A stretch of 64,000 nt of DNA, from assembly GCF_947495965.1 (NCBI RefSeq), contig NZ_CANMBB010000003.1:62001-126000 (forward strand). Direction: 5' to 3'. Numbering within the stretch: position 1 is the stretch's first letter; each line of letters opens with the position of its first letter. Under the pieces are notes generated by a model. The model was given only the letters and a program-made list of their open reading frames with translations. It searched no databases and was not told where the DNA came from. The stretch comes from an uncultured Maribacter sp. (GTDB lineage Bacteria > Bacteroidota > Bacteroidia > Flavobacteriales > Flavobacteriaceae). A program made the position numbers and the translations under genes. Positions 17,784-27,166 of this stretch are shown piece by piece.

Positions 17784-18314
17784 TTAAATACCTAAAATTT
17801 TAGCATCTACAAAGAAAACAGTTTCCACATCTATATGATGGTCTTCTGTAATTACTTTATCGGTAACCGTTTCTAGTTTTAAACTAAACGTATCTTTCTT
17901 TATGTAATCTTTTATATCTACATCAAAAGTTTCTAAATCTATAGTATTATCTACCGTATCTGGAACATCCGTTATAGATGCAATTTTAACATCTTCCAAA
18001 CCTTCTGCAGATATAAATACCTCTAAAGACTCTAAAAAAGTAAAGTCGCCATCGTCTGGTGTAGTAATAATTAACTTCAATTCTTTTAATCGTATATCTT
18101 CAATTAAATCTTTACGCGTATCATTAAATTCAAATTCAGATTCGGAATTAGTTTCTACATCTGGAGATTGTACGCTAAATGGTAAGTTTACATTTACAGC
18201 AGACTCTATAACCACACTGGTATCAAACTCCATATCAAATTTTGTAAGATCATCAAGCTTATCACAACTAGTAAAGGCTATAAACGCACTAAACAAAACA
18301 AGTATTTTTTTCAT
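17784..18314 (-). CDS. Hypothetical lipoprotein
   Basis: A 176-residue lipoprotein with MKKILVLFSAFIAFTSCDKL at the N-terminus (lipobox FTSC). The frame is open for another 68 codons upstream, but the signal sequence at 18314 fixes the start, and the extra part would run into the promoter region of the divergent DUF4331 gene. The mature part is acidic and beta-rich (VIESAVNVNLPFSVQSPD, LKELKLIITTPDDGDFTFLE), like small surface lipoproteins of flavobacteria. I do not recognise a family. Confidence 0.7.
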   Translation of the reverse strand: MKKILVLFSAFIAFTSCDKLDDLTKFDMEFDTSVVIESAVNVNLPFSVQSPDVETNSESEFEFNDTRKDLIEDIRLKELKLIITTPDDGDFTFLESLEVFISAEGLEDVKIASITDVPDTVDNTIDLETFDVDIKDYIKKDTFSLKLETVTDKVITEDHHIDVETVFFVDAKILGI

Positions 18315-18532
18315 TTTATAAGGGGATTTATTAGTACCTACAAAAACGTATCCTAAATAAATATATTGTTTTGTTGTAAAGCTATCCCATAAATTGATTA
18401 TTGTAATAATGCCATTCCCTTTTCTTGGTTTTGTATATTTTTTCTTTAACATTTTTTTAACATTTAAAACCAAACCCTCCAAATTTAACTTCGTAGGTAA
18501 GGGTGAATTAATAATCATTTAAAAACGTAATA

Positions 18533-19213
18533 ATGAAAAAAACAAAACTTTTTGCAGGTCTGGGAGCACTAGCCTTAATTGGCGGTGTATTAATCGCAGC
18601 GGATCACATTGATGCGCCTTCTTCTATGGGTACAACAGCAGACATTGCTGATTTTTATGGATTTGAACCAAGTACTGGTTCTGACAATACCGTATTTGTG
18701 GTAGACTTACAGTCTAGTGTATTACCAGATTTAGCATACGGAACATTTGACGAAAGTATTTTAACCGAAATTAATATTGATACCAATAACGATTTGGTTG
18801 AAGATATGGTAATACAAGCCATTCCTAGAGATGGCAAAATGTACTTTTTTGGCCCCGCAGCACCTTCTACAACTGGTATAAGCGGAACTATTCTTGTAGA
18901 TTCTCCTTTAGGTTCTGTAGCAATTTCAGAAACAGATGCTGTTACAGAAACCACAGCTAGTGGTGTTAAACTTTTTGCAGGACCAAGACAAGATGCTTTC
19001 TTCTTCGACTTTTTTCAATTTAATGCGGTTATAGGGGGTATGGCTCCAGGTGGTTTTAAGACTGCAGACGAAGCGCAAGATACTTTTGATGGCGCTAACA
19101 CAATGTCTATTGTTGTAGAAGTGCCAAATAGCTTATTGGGAGCTACAACTGGGCAAAATGCTTTAGGCCTTAGTGTTTACAAAACGTGGGTAACTACAAA
19201 CAAAAAACAATAA
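18533..19213 (+). CDS. DUF4331 protein, N-terminal-type half
   Basis: A 226-residue exported protein with a signal peptide (residues 1-22). The DHIDAPSS motif right after the cleavage site, ADIADFYGF and the FAGPRQDAFFFDFFQFN block are hallmarks of DUF4331. Full-length DUF4331 proteins are about twice as long. The C-terminal blocks (GRTLQDDIIDVSL...) are in the next gene, so the family is split into two proteins here. Function is unknown. It heads a cluster with a TPR lipoprotein and a TonB receptor, suggesting a surface complex. Confidence 0.82.
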   Translation: MKKTKLFAGLGALALIGGVLIAADHIDAPSSMGTTADIADFYGFEPSTGSDNTVFVVDLQSSVLPDLAYGTFDESILTEINIDTNNDLVEDMVIQAIPRDGKMYFFGPAAPSTTGISGTILVDSPLGSVAISETDAVTETTASGVKLFAGPRQDAFFFDFFQFNAVIGGMAPGGFKTADEAQDTFDGANTMSIVVEVPNSLLGATTGQNALGLSVYKTWVTTNKKQ

Positions 19214-19237
19214 TAATTTTTATTAAAAACATATAAC

Positions 19238-19918
19238 ATGAAAAAGAGTATCTTTTATTTTACAATGCTTTTATCTGCTACTACCCTATTTGTAGCATGT
19301 AATAATGATGACGATTCTACAATGCCTAAAGAAAAGGAGATGATGCCAGATTTTACTGGCACCTACACACAAGTAGATTTTATGGGAAGGCCAGGAATTA
19401 ATACTGTATTAAGTGCAGATGACGCTACTAAAGACGAACATAATTTAGCAATACCTTCTGAAATGGCTGCTTCTTTTCAGGCGCGTTTTGAAGCTAGATT
19501 AGAACAATATCATGATGTTTACGCTGGCCTTTTAGGTGCAGATCCAGCAGATGTAAATTATGAAAACAATATTCTTGGTTTAGATGCACCTACTTTAACT
19601 GGTTATTTAGCTGCCGATGTTTTAGAAATTGCTCCAGATTTACCAACAACATATTTTAATCCAGGAGAAGATGTAGATATGGATGGTAGTGTTTTAGTGC
19701 CAGATGGCGATGAAGTTGCTTTAACCGGTAGAACGTTACAAGATGATATTATTGATGTTTCTTTAATTCTTTTATTTGGAGGAGAAACTGGAGATCGTTT
19801 TAGTGGCCAAGACACAGATGGTGATGGCACTGCAGATTTACCTAGACTTACTTCAGATGGCGTATCTCTTACAGCAACCCCAACAGAAAATTTCCCTTAT
19901 TTAGGCGCTCCTGAGTAA
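19238..19918 (+). CDS. DUF4331-related lipoprotein, C-terminal-type half
   Basis: A 226-residue lipoprotein with lipobox FVAC. It carries MGRPGINTVL near residue 50 and GRTLQDDIIDVSLILLFGG near residue 165, blocks that occur in the C-terminal part of long DUF4331 proteins. A short Asp-rich stretch (DTDGDGTADL) looks like a calcium-binding loop. It follows the first DUF4331 gene by 24 bp on the same strand, so the two probably form one functional unit in separate chains. Recognition of the C-terminal blocks is from memory. Confidence 0.65.
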   Translation: MKKSIFYFTMLLSATTLFVACNNDDDSTMPKEKEMMPDFTGTYTQVDFMGRPGINTVLSADDATKDEHNLAIPSEMAASFQARFEARLEQYHDVYAGLLGADPADVNYENNILGLDAPTLTGYLAADVLEIAPDLPTTYFNPGEDVDMDGSVLVPDGDEVALTGRTLQDDIIDVSLILLFGGETGDRFSGQDTDGDGTADLPRLTSDGVSLTATPTENFPYLGAPE

Positions 19919-19948
19919 CACTATAAACCCTTTGTAAAAAGAATTTCT

Positions 19949-19975
19949 TTGGGAGAATAAATTTTGTTCTCCCAA
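19949..19975 (+). terminator. Terminator after the two DUF4331 genes
   Basis: TTGGGAGAA and TTCTCCCAA form a 9-bp perfect stem. A moderately T-rich stretch follows, so strength is uncertain. Confidence 0.6.
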
Positions 19976-19994
19976 TTAAATTTTTAGTAAATAA

Positions 19995-20082
19995 CCTCGG
20001 AGCTAAGTCCACGAGGCATTAGAAGGAAAATTAGCATTCATTTCGACACAAGCGTCGGAGCATTTACATCTAGATTATCGAG
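19995..20082. repeat. GC-richer structured intergenic element, possible dispersed repeat
   Basis: This stretch has more G+C than its surroundings and contains several short dyads: CCTCG with CGAGG (19995-20016), and CGAC with GTCG near 20044-20058. It lies between the DUF4331 terminator and the TPR gene and has no coding frame I can support. It resembles the small palindromic intergenic elements found in many flavobacterial genomes, but only one copy is in the window. Confidence 0.35.
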
Positions 20083-20103
20083 TAAAATTAAAACTTTAGT
20101 ATC

Positions 20104-21378
20104 ATGAAATATATATCTCTATTTTTATTAATCCTAAGTATTTATTCTTGTAATAAAAAAACAAATACTATTACTAATCAAGAAGATTATAATTCGTATT
20201 TAACCTCTAATACTTCTAAAACAACTTCTAAGTATTTTAAATTATGGAATTCAAAAATACAACCAGACAGTATGCAACTACTAAGTTTTGGAATTGTAGG
20301 GAGCGAATACAATAGATATTTTAAAAACACAGGAGATATAAAATTCTTAAAAAAAGCAGAGCAATCTTTAAAAAAAGCAGTAGCTATTGCTGCTACAGGA
20401 AGAGCTGGCTATAATAGAGCTCTTGCAAGAAACTACATATCGCAACACAGATTTAAAGAAGCTTTAGTCCTTGCTAATAAAGCCCTAGAAATTGGAAATG
20501 GATTAGAAGACACTCATAGTTTATTGTTTGATGTTCACATGGAACTAGGTAATTATGAAGAAGCCAACAACTACCTTAAAAAGATTAAAAATTTTTCTAA
20601 TTTTGGTTATCTAATTAGGTTAGCTAAATGGAATGACCATCTTGGTAATTTAGATAAAACTATACAAATGATGGAAAAAGCTACTGCCATTGCAGTTGCT
20701 AAAAAAGATAAAAATTTAATCCTTTGGTCTTATACCAATCTTGCCGATTATTATGGCCATGCAGGAGAATTAAAAAAATCTTACAACCATTATCTAAAAT
20801 CTTTAGAATTAGACCCAAATAATGCTTATGCAAAAAAAGGAATTGCATGGATTGTTTTTTCTCACGAAAAAAACCCTAAAGAAGCTCTTAGAATCTTAGA
20901 TTCTGTAACTCAAAACTACAAAGCTCCAGATTATTATATTTTAAAAAGTGAAATTGCTGACTATTTAGGTAATGAAAGAGAACGTCTAAATAATTTAGAT
21001 GAATTTTTTAATGAAATTGAAAACCCCGCGTATGGTGTCATGTACAACAGTTACACCATTAACCTTTATCTAGAAGACACACAACAATATAAAAAAGCGA
21101 TTACCCTTGCCAAAAAAGAAGTAGAAAATAGACCCACGCCAGAATCTTACGGTTATTTAGCGTATAGTTACCTTAAAAATGGCGAAAATAAAAAAGCGTT
21201 GCAAATTGTAACAAACCATATAGAAAATAAAACTTTTGAACCTAATATACTACTACAAGCTGCTGAAGTTTATAAAAAGTCTGGGCAAGAAAAAAAGGCA
21301 TTAAAACTAAAAGAAGAACTATTAGGTGCTAGCTATGAGCTTGGCCCTGTAACTACTTTAAAAATTGAAAAGCTTTAA
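20104..21378 (+). CDS. Tetratricopeptide repeat lipoprotein
   Basis: A 424-residue lipoprotein with lipobox IYSC (Cys at about residue 16). It is built from helical hairpins. TPR-like units are clear at FKEALVLANKALEIGN (about 119-134), NLDKTIQMMEKATAIA, LKKSYNHYLKSLELDPNNAYA (about 228-248) and near the C-terminus (QYKKAITLAKKEVENRPTPESYGYLAYS). TPR lipoproteins act as scaffolds. Placed between DUF4331 and a TonB receptor it probably belongs to the same envelope complex. The partner is unknown. Confidence 0.8.
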   Translation: MKYISLFLLILSIYSCNKKTNTITNQEDYNSYLTSNTSKTTSKYFKLWNSKIQPDSMQLLSFGIVGSEYNRYFKNTGDIKFLKKAEQSLKKAVAIAATGRAGYNRALARNYISQHRFKEALVLANKALEIGNGLEDTHSLLFDVHMELGNYEEANNYLKKIKNFSNFGYLIRLAKWNDHLGNLDKTIQMMEKATAIAVAKKDKNLILWSYTNLADYYGHAGELKKSYNHYLKSLELDPNNAYAKKGIAWIVFSHEKNPKEALRILDSVTQNYKAPDYYILKSEIADYLGNERERLNNLDEFFNEIENPAYGVMYNSYTINLYLEDTQQYKKAITLAKKEVENRPTPESYGYLAYSYLKNGENKKALQIVTNHIENKTFEPNILLQAAEVYKKSGQEKKALKLKEELLGASYELGPVTTLKIEKL

Positions 21379-21432
21379 TTAATTTTGCCACCCTTAAAAT
21401 AAAAAAACATCCATCCCATTTATAATTCACCT

Positions 21433-23655
21433 ATGAAATATATTTTATTAATTCTATTCCTATATAGCTCCTTATATATATCTGCCCAAGAGTTTCAAGG
21501 GTATATAGAAACAAGTAACGGAACTCCTATTGAAGGTGCTTATATTTTTAACAAAAACTCTCAAAAACATGCACACAGTAATGAAAGCGGATACTTTTCT
21601 ATTGAAAAAACAAACATAGGAGATAGTTTGCAAATTGGGAGCTTAGGATACAAAAACAGCATTACAGTTATTAAAAACACAGTTAACAAAAGGAATACTT
21701 ATATTTTAAAAGAAGCTCCTTTTGAATTAAATGAGGTAGTTATAAGTCCTAAAATAGATGCTTTATCTGTTGTAGCAAAAATAGATTTACAGACAAACCC
21801 AGTAGGCTCTTCTCAAGAAATTTTACAAAAGGTACCTGGGCTAATTATTGGTCAACATGCAGGTGGTGGTAAAGCAGAACAACTTTTTCTTAGAGGTTTT
21901 GATATTGACCATGGCACAGATATTTCTATAAATGTTGATAATATGCCTGTAAATATGGTATCGCATGCGCATGGGCAAGGGTATGCAGATCTACATTTTG
22001 TTATTCCAGAAACTATAGAAAAAATTGATTTTGGAAAAGGTCCTTATAATGCACAATATGGAAACTTTGCAACCGCTGGTCATGTAGGTTTTACCTCTAA
22101 AGAAGCTTTTACAAAAAATACCGTTACATTCACTTATGGCGATTATGGCTACAAAAGAAACCTTGGATTATTTAACGTCCTAAACACTAAAAAAGAAAAA
22201 GCATATATAGCAACGGAGTTAATAGGATTTGACGGCCCTTTTAAAAGTTCTCAGAATTTTGAAAGATTTAATGTAATGGCTAAATATTCTTCTCGTTTAG
22301 ACGCTAATAGTAAAATTTCTACAAGTGTTTCTCATTTTACCAGTACATGGGATGCCTCTGGGCAAATACCTGAACGTGCTGTAAATAGTGGCTTAATAAC
22401 AAGATTTGGCGCTATAGATGATACCGAAGGTGGTAAAACAAGTAGAACAAATGTTAATATTGGTTTACAAAAGAATATAGATAAAAACACTTTTTTTAAA
22501 GCAAATACATACTATAGCAACTACAATTTTTTATTATTTTCTAATTTTACTTTTTTCTTAGACGACCCACAAAATGGTGACCAGATTAAACAAGAAGAAT
22601 CTCGTAATTTATTTGGTTTAAACACCCAATTAAAAAAGAATCTTAACTGGGGAGAAACAAAAGTAAATTTAGAACTTGGTTCTGGTTTTAGAACAGATAA
22701 TAGTACAGGTAATGAACTTTCTCATACCGCAAATAGAAAAACAACTTTAAATAATATACAACTAGGAGATATTAAAGAAACTAATATTTTTGGGTACTTA
22801 AATGCTAATTTTAATTTAGGAAATTTCACTTTATCTCCTGCCCTAAGATTAGATAATTTTAATTTTAGGTATGCTGATGCTCTTTCTGAAGTTTATGATA
22901 ATAATTCCGTATCTAAAACAGCATTTTCTCCAAAATTAAATTTGGTATATCATCCAAATAAAAACACACAATACTATCTTAAATCTGGTATTGGTTTTCA
23001 TTCTAACGATACTCGGGTTAGCGTTGCTCAAAATGGCTATAAAATACTTCCTAAAGCCTATGGTGTAGACCTTGGAACTATCTTAAAACCAACAAAAAAC
23101 TTATTTTTAAATGCTGCAGCTTGGTACTTATATTCCGAACAAGAGTTTGTTTATGTAGGCGATGCTGGCATTGTAGAACCTAGCGGTGCATCTAAACGCT
23201 TTGGTCTAGATTTTGGCGCTCGTTACCAATTTACAAATTGGTTGTTTTTTAATACAGACCTTACGTATACCATAGCTCGTTCTGTAGATGAAAATAGTGG
23301 AGAAGATTATATTCCACTAGCTCCCGACTTTACTTTAGTTGGCGGATTAAATGTAACTAACTTAGGTAAGTTTTCTGGAGGCTTACAATATAAACACCTA
23401 AATAACAGACCTGCAAACGAAGATAATAGCATTGTTGCAAAAGGGTATACCGTATTTAATTTAAATGCAAACTACCAGTGGAGTTCTTTTATTAGCACAG
23501 GAATAACTATCGATAATGTTTTTGATGTAGAATGGAACGAAACTCAATTTGCTACTACAACCAGGTTACAAAATGAAACTACCCCTGTAGAAGAAATACA
23601 CTTTACTCCTGGAACCCCATTTTTTATTAAAGCAAATATTAGTTTTACTTTTTAA
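21433..23655 (+). CDS. TonB-dependent outer-membrane receptor
   Basis: A 740-residue receptor with signal peptide (residues 1-18) and an N-terminal carboxypeptidase-regulatory-like domain (about 20-90: FQGYIETSNGTPIEGAYIF). A plug domain follows at about 125-240, with VPGLIIGQHAGGGKAEQLFLRG and GKGPYNAQYGNFATAG, then a 22-strand-type barrel ending in FFIKANISFTF. There is no SusD gene beside it, so it is not a classical polysaccharide SusCD pair. The HAHGQGYADLHFVIPE plug segment is distinctive. The substrate is unknown. It lies 54 bp after the TPR gene and is probably co-transcribed with it. Confidence 0.9.
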   Translation: MKYILLILFLYSSLYISAQEFQGYIETSNGTPIEGAYIFNKNSQKHAHSNESGYFSIEKTNIGDSLQIGSLGYKNSITVIKNTVNKRNTYILKEAPFELNEVVISPKIDALSVVAKIDLQTNPVGSSQEILQKVPGLIIGQHAGGGKAEQLFLRGFDIDHGTDISINVDNMPVNMVSHAHGQGYADLHFVIPETIEKIDFGKGPYNAQYGNFATAGHVGFTSKEAFTKNTVTFTYGDYGYKRNLGLFNVLNTKKEKAYIATELIGFDGPFKSSQNFERFNVMAKYSSRLDANSKISTSVSHFTSTWDASGQIPERAVNSGLITRFGAIDDTEGGKTSRTNVNIGLQKNIDKNTFFKANTYYSNYNFLLFSNFTFFLDDPQNGDQIKQEESRNLFGLNTQLKKNLNWGETKVNLELGSGFRTDNSTGNELSHTANRKTTLNNIQLGDIKETNIFGYLNANFNLGNFTLSPALRLDNFNFRYADALSEVYDNNSVSKTAFSPKLNLVYHPNKNTQYYLKSGIGFHSNDTRVSVAQNGYKILPKAYGVDLGTILKPTKNLFLNAAAWYLYSEQEFVYVGDAGIVEPSGASKRFGLDFGARYQFTNWLFFNTDLTYTIARSVDENSGEDYIPLAPDFTLVGGLNVTNLGKFSGGLQYKHLNNRPANEDNSIVAKGYTVFNLNANYQWSSFISTGITIDNVFDVEWNETQFATTTRLQNETTPVEEIHFTPGTPFFIKANISFTF

Positions 23656-23656
23656 A

Positions 23657-24448
23657 TTATAAGGTTATAAAATTATTTAAATATAAAGACCAATCATAAT
23701 TCTTATATATAATCTCTACGTCTTTAGTAGTAGAGATTATATTATTCTCTTTAAGAATTTTTTTTGTTCCACTTTTTCCGCCAAAATCGCCTCTAAACCA
23801 ACTAAAAAGAGAGGTTACAGATACTGTTTTTAATTCTTCATTATAATTAGACATGGATTTTAAAAAAAGTTTAGTCCCAGCATTTAGCTGCTCATTTAAA
23901 CGACCCGCTGTATATATAGCTACAGGCGGACAGTCTTTGGCACCACAGTTTAATGCAAAATGAATACGGTAATCTCTTTTCTTAATTCTTAATTTTCTTT
24001 CTATTTTACCAGGAAACCACTTTCGTACATAACCTAATCCAAGAGGCCATTGCGATTTTCTTATAATACCGTGCTCTATTTTCTCAAAAGACAAAATACT
24101 CCCCGCTATTGGTATTTGTTCCATTTTAAAAAAAGTACTTCTATCCTCATATAAATCTGGTTTTTCTGATAAAATAACCTGTATATACCCATTATAAATA
24201 TTTAGCCAAAAAGCAAGCTTTTGCTCGTGTGTTACCAACCCATTTTCTAAATCTTCTAAACTTAATTCTGCTAGTTCTTTTCTTATATCTTCCGTATTTC
24301 CTTTTTCTTTAACACAGCTAAGAAACTCTTCAGACAATTTATTATAATCTACCTTAACTATACTTGTATTTACTTTTGATGCTTTACTAGTAGAAAAACA
24401 AAAGATGGTAAAAAAAAGAAGTAAAAATTTAGATGGTAACTTATTCAT
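23657..24448 (-). CDS. DUF547 domain-containing exported protein
   Basis: A 263-residue protein with signal peptide (residues 1-23). The DUF547 core is clear: QKLAFWLNIYNGYIQVILSE at about residues 80-100, IEHGIIRKSQWPLGLG, and RIHFALNCGAKDCPPVAIYT at about 160-180. DUF547 has a papain-like look with a conserved Cys and His in the CGAKDCPP region, but activity has not been established. An ATG three codons upstream (24457) is possible. I prefer 24448 because the signal peptide starts there. It runs against its neighbours, converging with the TonB receptor. Confidence 0.85.
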   Translation of the reverse strand: MNKLPSKFLLLFFTIFCFSTSKASKVNTSIVKVDYNKLSEEFLSCVKEKGNTEDIRKELAELSLEDLENGLVTHEQKLAFWLNIYNGYIQVILSEKPDLYEDRSTFFKMEQIPIAGSILSFEKIEHGIIRKSQWPLGLGYVRKWFPGKIERKLRIKKRDYRIHFALNCGAKDCPPVAIYTAGRLNEQLNAGTKLFLKSMSNYNEELKTVSVTSLFSWFRGDFGGKSGTKKILKENNIISTTKDVEIIYKNYDWSLYLNNFITL

Positions 24449-24581
24449 AGTACACAAATTTTTTAGGCGAAAATATATCGCTTTTTAAGTCGAAAAAAGA
24501 AAACTCTTATTACAAACCTACGTATATATAATTTTAAAAAGTGTACCACTTTTCTTTTATAAACAGTACTTTTAAATATAT

Positions 24582-25295
24582 ATGAGAATGATTTCTATAA
24601 TAGTACCTGCACATAATGAAAAAAAGAATTTAGAAAAGCTACTCCCGCATATAGAAAATTATAAAACAACAATTCCTTATGAAATATTAGTAGCAATTTC
24701 CCCCAATACTACAGATGGTACAAATTCTATTTTACATTCTAAAAAAGTTCTACTTTTAAACAGCCCAAAAAAAGGAAGAGCTGCTCAAATGAATTATGCA
24801 GCTAAGCATGCTAAAGGTACTATTCTTGTTTTTTTACATGCAGATGTTTTTCCTCCAAAATCATTTTTATCCGATATTAAACAGGCCTTATCTAATAATA
24901 TAGATGCAGGATTTTTTTCATATAAATTTGATAGTGATAACTTTTTCCTAAAAATAAATGCGTCCTTTACTCGTAAAGATGGCATTTTTACAGGAGGTGG
25001 CGACCAATGTCTTTTTATAAAAGCAAAGAAATTTAACACCTTGAAAGGATTTAATGAAACGCAAATTCTAATGGAAGACTTTGAGTTTTTTAAAAGAATT
25101 AAAAAAAATAAAATACCCTACACTATTATAAATAACAATTTAATAGTTTCTGTAAGAAAATATGAACATAACTCCTATATAAGAGTTAATGTTTCTAATC
25201 TTATTTTAATAGTTTTATTTAAATTTGGTTGTTCCCCTAAAAAATTAAAAAAAATACATTCTAAACTTATCAAAACGCAATATCATAATGGCTGA
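24582..25295 (+). CDS. Family 2 glycosyltransferase (TIGR04283-like)
   Basis: A 237-residue GT-A glycosyltransferase. ISIIVPAHNEKKNLEKLLPHI opens the nucleotide-binding half. KGRAAQMNYAAKHAKGTILVFLHADV carries the DxD-like HAD motif (about residues 66-91), and GGDQCLFIKAKKFN and MEDFEFFKRI follow. This pattern belongs to TIGR04283, named after arsenosugar synthesis. No arsenic methylation gene is in the window, so that name should not be read as function here. The product is a sugar transferred to an unknown acceptor. The end overlaps the next gene by eight bases. Confidence 0.82.
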   Translation: MRMISIIVPAHNEKKNLEKLLPHIENYKTTIPYEILVAISPNTTDGTNSILHSKKVLLLNSPKKGRAAQMNYAAKHAKGTILVFLHADVFPPKSFLSDIKQALSNNIDAGFFSYKFDSDNFFLKINASFTRKDGIFTGGGDQCLFIKAKKFNTLKGFNETQILMEDFEFFKRIKKNKIPYTIINNNLIVSVRKYEHNSYIRVNVSNLILIVLFKFGCSPKKLKKIHSKLIKTQYHNG

Positions 25296-26364
25296 GTTAT
25301 CCAATGAAATTACATTAAACGGGATACAACAAATAGGAATTGGAGTACAAGATGCTAATAAAGTATTTAATTGGTACAGACATAATATTGGTTTTAATCT
25401 ATTAGTTTTCAAAGATGAAGCAACTGCTTCTTTAATGACAAAATACACAGGTGGTAAAGCTTGGGATAGGAAAGCACTTTTATCCTTAAACCTTGCTGGT
25501 GGCGGAGGTTTAGAAATTTGGCAATACACTAACAGAAACCCTATTCCACCTTTAGAATCTGTTAATTTAGGAGATTTAGGCATTAATATATTAAAATTAA
25601 AAAGCAAGAATATTAATAGTATCCATGAGAAATTACAAACCTTAAATTTAGACCTCTTATCCCCTATTTCTACTTTTGAAAATCAAGAACATTTTTTCTT
25701 TAAAGACCCATGGGGTAATTTGGTGCAAATAGTAACCTGCAATACAACTTTTACAGAAGGTAATGAAGATTGTGGTGGTGTTCTAGGTGTAACTTTAGGT
25801 GTTTCGGACATAGATAGGTCTATTACTTTTTACAAAAATCTTTTAGGCTTTGATACTGTTGTATATGATAAAAACAACACCTTTGAAGATTTGTCATTTA
25901 TAGACAATCAAGAAAACAATTACAGAAGAACATTACTAAGAAGAAGCGAAACAAAAATTGGAGGTTTTGGCACTCTTTTAGGCCCTTGTGAAATAGAGCT
26001 TATTCAGAAAAAAAATGGCTCTCCAAAAAAAATATATGCAAATCGCTATTGAGGCGATTTAGGGTATATACATCTTTGTTTTGATGTGTCTGGCATGAAA
26101 GCTTTAGGAGAAAAAGCTAAGGAGCTTAACCACCCTTTTACTGTAGATAGCAGTTCTAGTTTTGATATGGGAGAAGCCGCAGGACATTTTACTTATATTG
26201 AAGACCCAGATGGCATTCTATTAGAGTTTGTAGAAACACACAAAGTTCCTATTATAAAAAAACTAGGTTTATTTATAAATCTAAAAAAGAGGGACCAACA
26301 TAAACCCTTACCAAATTGGCTTATAAAATTAATGCGAATTCACCGTGTTAAAAAAGACCTTTAA
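25288..26364 (+). pseudogene. Two-domain VOC (glyoxalase/dioxygenase superfamily) gene interrupted by an in-frame TGA
   Basis: Codons 1-254 (25288-26049) and the continuation (26053-26361) are in the same frame, separated only by TGA at 26050-26052. Read through, the product is 358 residues with two VOC modules (about 10-155 and 165-335). The boundary reads NRY-stop-GDLGYIHLCFDVSGM, so the stop most simply replaces a tryptophan codon (TGG to TGA) inside the second module, cutting its metal-binding half. The rest of the frame shows no decay, which points to a recent mutation or a sequencing error. Function of the intact protein is unknown. It probably was co-transcribed with the glycosyltransferase. 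Confidence 0.8.
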
Positions 26365-26365
26365 T

Positions 26366-27163
26366 TTAACTAGAAGATACAACTCCTAAGGTATACAATT
26401 GCTCCAAGTTTGGAGATTTGCTACCACCAGAAGGCTCCAGAGTAATTCCGAATGCCTCAGATGTATTTGCGTTTGTTAAATTAAAAATACGATTATCATC
26501 TTCTATAAAATCTTCTAACAAACCTACACTTGTTGGTGTAAGCGGGTTTAATTTTAAAGACCATACTTGGTACACCATACCATCTGGAGGTTCCGGTAAG
26601 CCTTGCGCATCTATATAAAGTTTCTCTTCTTTCTTATTCCAATAAGCTTTAGCATAGGAAGTGGGAGAAACCTCTTGGCCTCCTAAAGGAATAACTGTTA
26701 TATTTTTATCACGTATAGTCGCTAACAACTCTTCGGACTTTGTAAGAGAAATTTTTGCTTCATTAATTTGCTCTTCTAAATTAATACGTTGCCCTTCTAC
26801 TACTTCTATTTGAGATTGTAATTTCTCATTTTGATTAAACAAATACACTCCCCCTATTAGTAAAAGGATAGACGCTGCCCAACCCATATAAGAACTCCAG
26901 CTTAATGCGCTTTTATTAATTGGAACAACTTTAGTATCTCTATAATTTTTAATTTTTTCATATACATCACTAAAGCTTAAATTTACTTTAGGAGCTGCAG
27001 TTTTTGAAAGCGCTAAAATAGACGCCTCTATAGCTTCTATTTCTTTTTGTATATCTGAATACAGTTTAGCATACTCGGCTACTTTCAGATTTTCTTCTTC
27101 TGAAAGTTGGCCAGCTACATATAGCTCTAACACACCCGATTCTATGTATTCTTTTGTATTCAT
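26366..27163 (-). CDS. Anti-sigma factor, RskA C-terminal type
   Basis: A 265-residue single-pass membrane protein. The N-terminal cytoplasmic part (1-90) starts YIESGVLELYVAGQLSEEE, the usual Bacteroidota anti-sigma opening. A TM helix is at about 92-110 and a coiled coil at about 112-150. The extracytoplasmic RskA domain follows: VYQVWSLKLNPLTPTSVG and AFGITLEPSGGS at about 200-250. No HxxxCxxC zinc motif is present. It follows the ECF sigma gene by three bases and should hold that sigma factor at the membrane until a signal triggers its release, classically by proteolysis. Confidence 0.9.
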   Translation of the reverse strand: MNTKEYIESGVLELYVAGQLSEEENLKVAEYAKLYSDIQKEIEAIEASILALSKTAAPKVNLSFSDVYEKIKNYRDTKVVPINKSALSWSSYMGWAASILLLIGGVYLFNQNEKLQSQIEVVEGQRINLEEQINEAKISLTKSEELLATIRDKNITVIPLGGQEVSPTSYAKAYWNKKEEKLYIDAQGLPEPPDGMVYQVWSLKLNPLTPTSVGLLEDFIEDDNRIFNLTNANTSEAFGITLEPSGGSKSPNLEQLYTLGVVSSS

Positions 27164-27166
27164 TTA

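Noticed and set aside
18315-18518. N-terminal extension of the hypothetical lipoprotein
   Set aside because: A clean lipoprotein signal peptide starts at 18314, and the extension covers the promoter region of the divergent DUF4331 gene.
24582-25295. Arsenosugar biosynthesis locus from the glycosyltransferase family name
   Set aside because: No arsenite methyltransferase or radical SAM gene of that pathway is in the window. The family name alone is not evidence.
26050-26052. TGA recoding (selenocysteine or readthrough) in the VOC gene
   Set aside because: No downstream stem-loop or selenocysteine machinery is seen, and the neighbouring residues fit a tryptophan. A point mutation or sequencing error is simpler.
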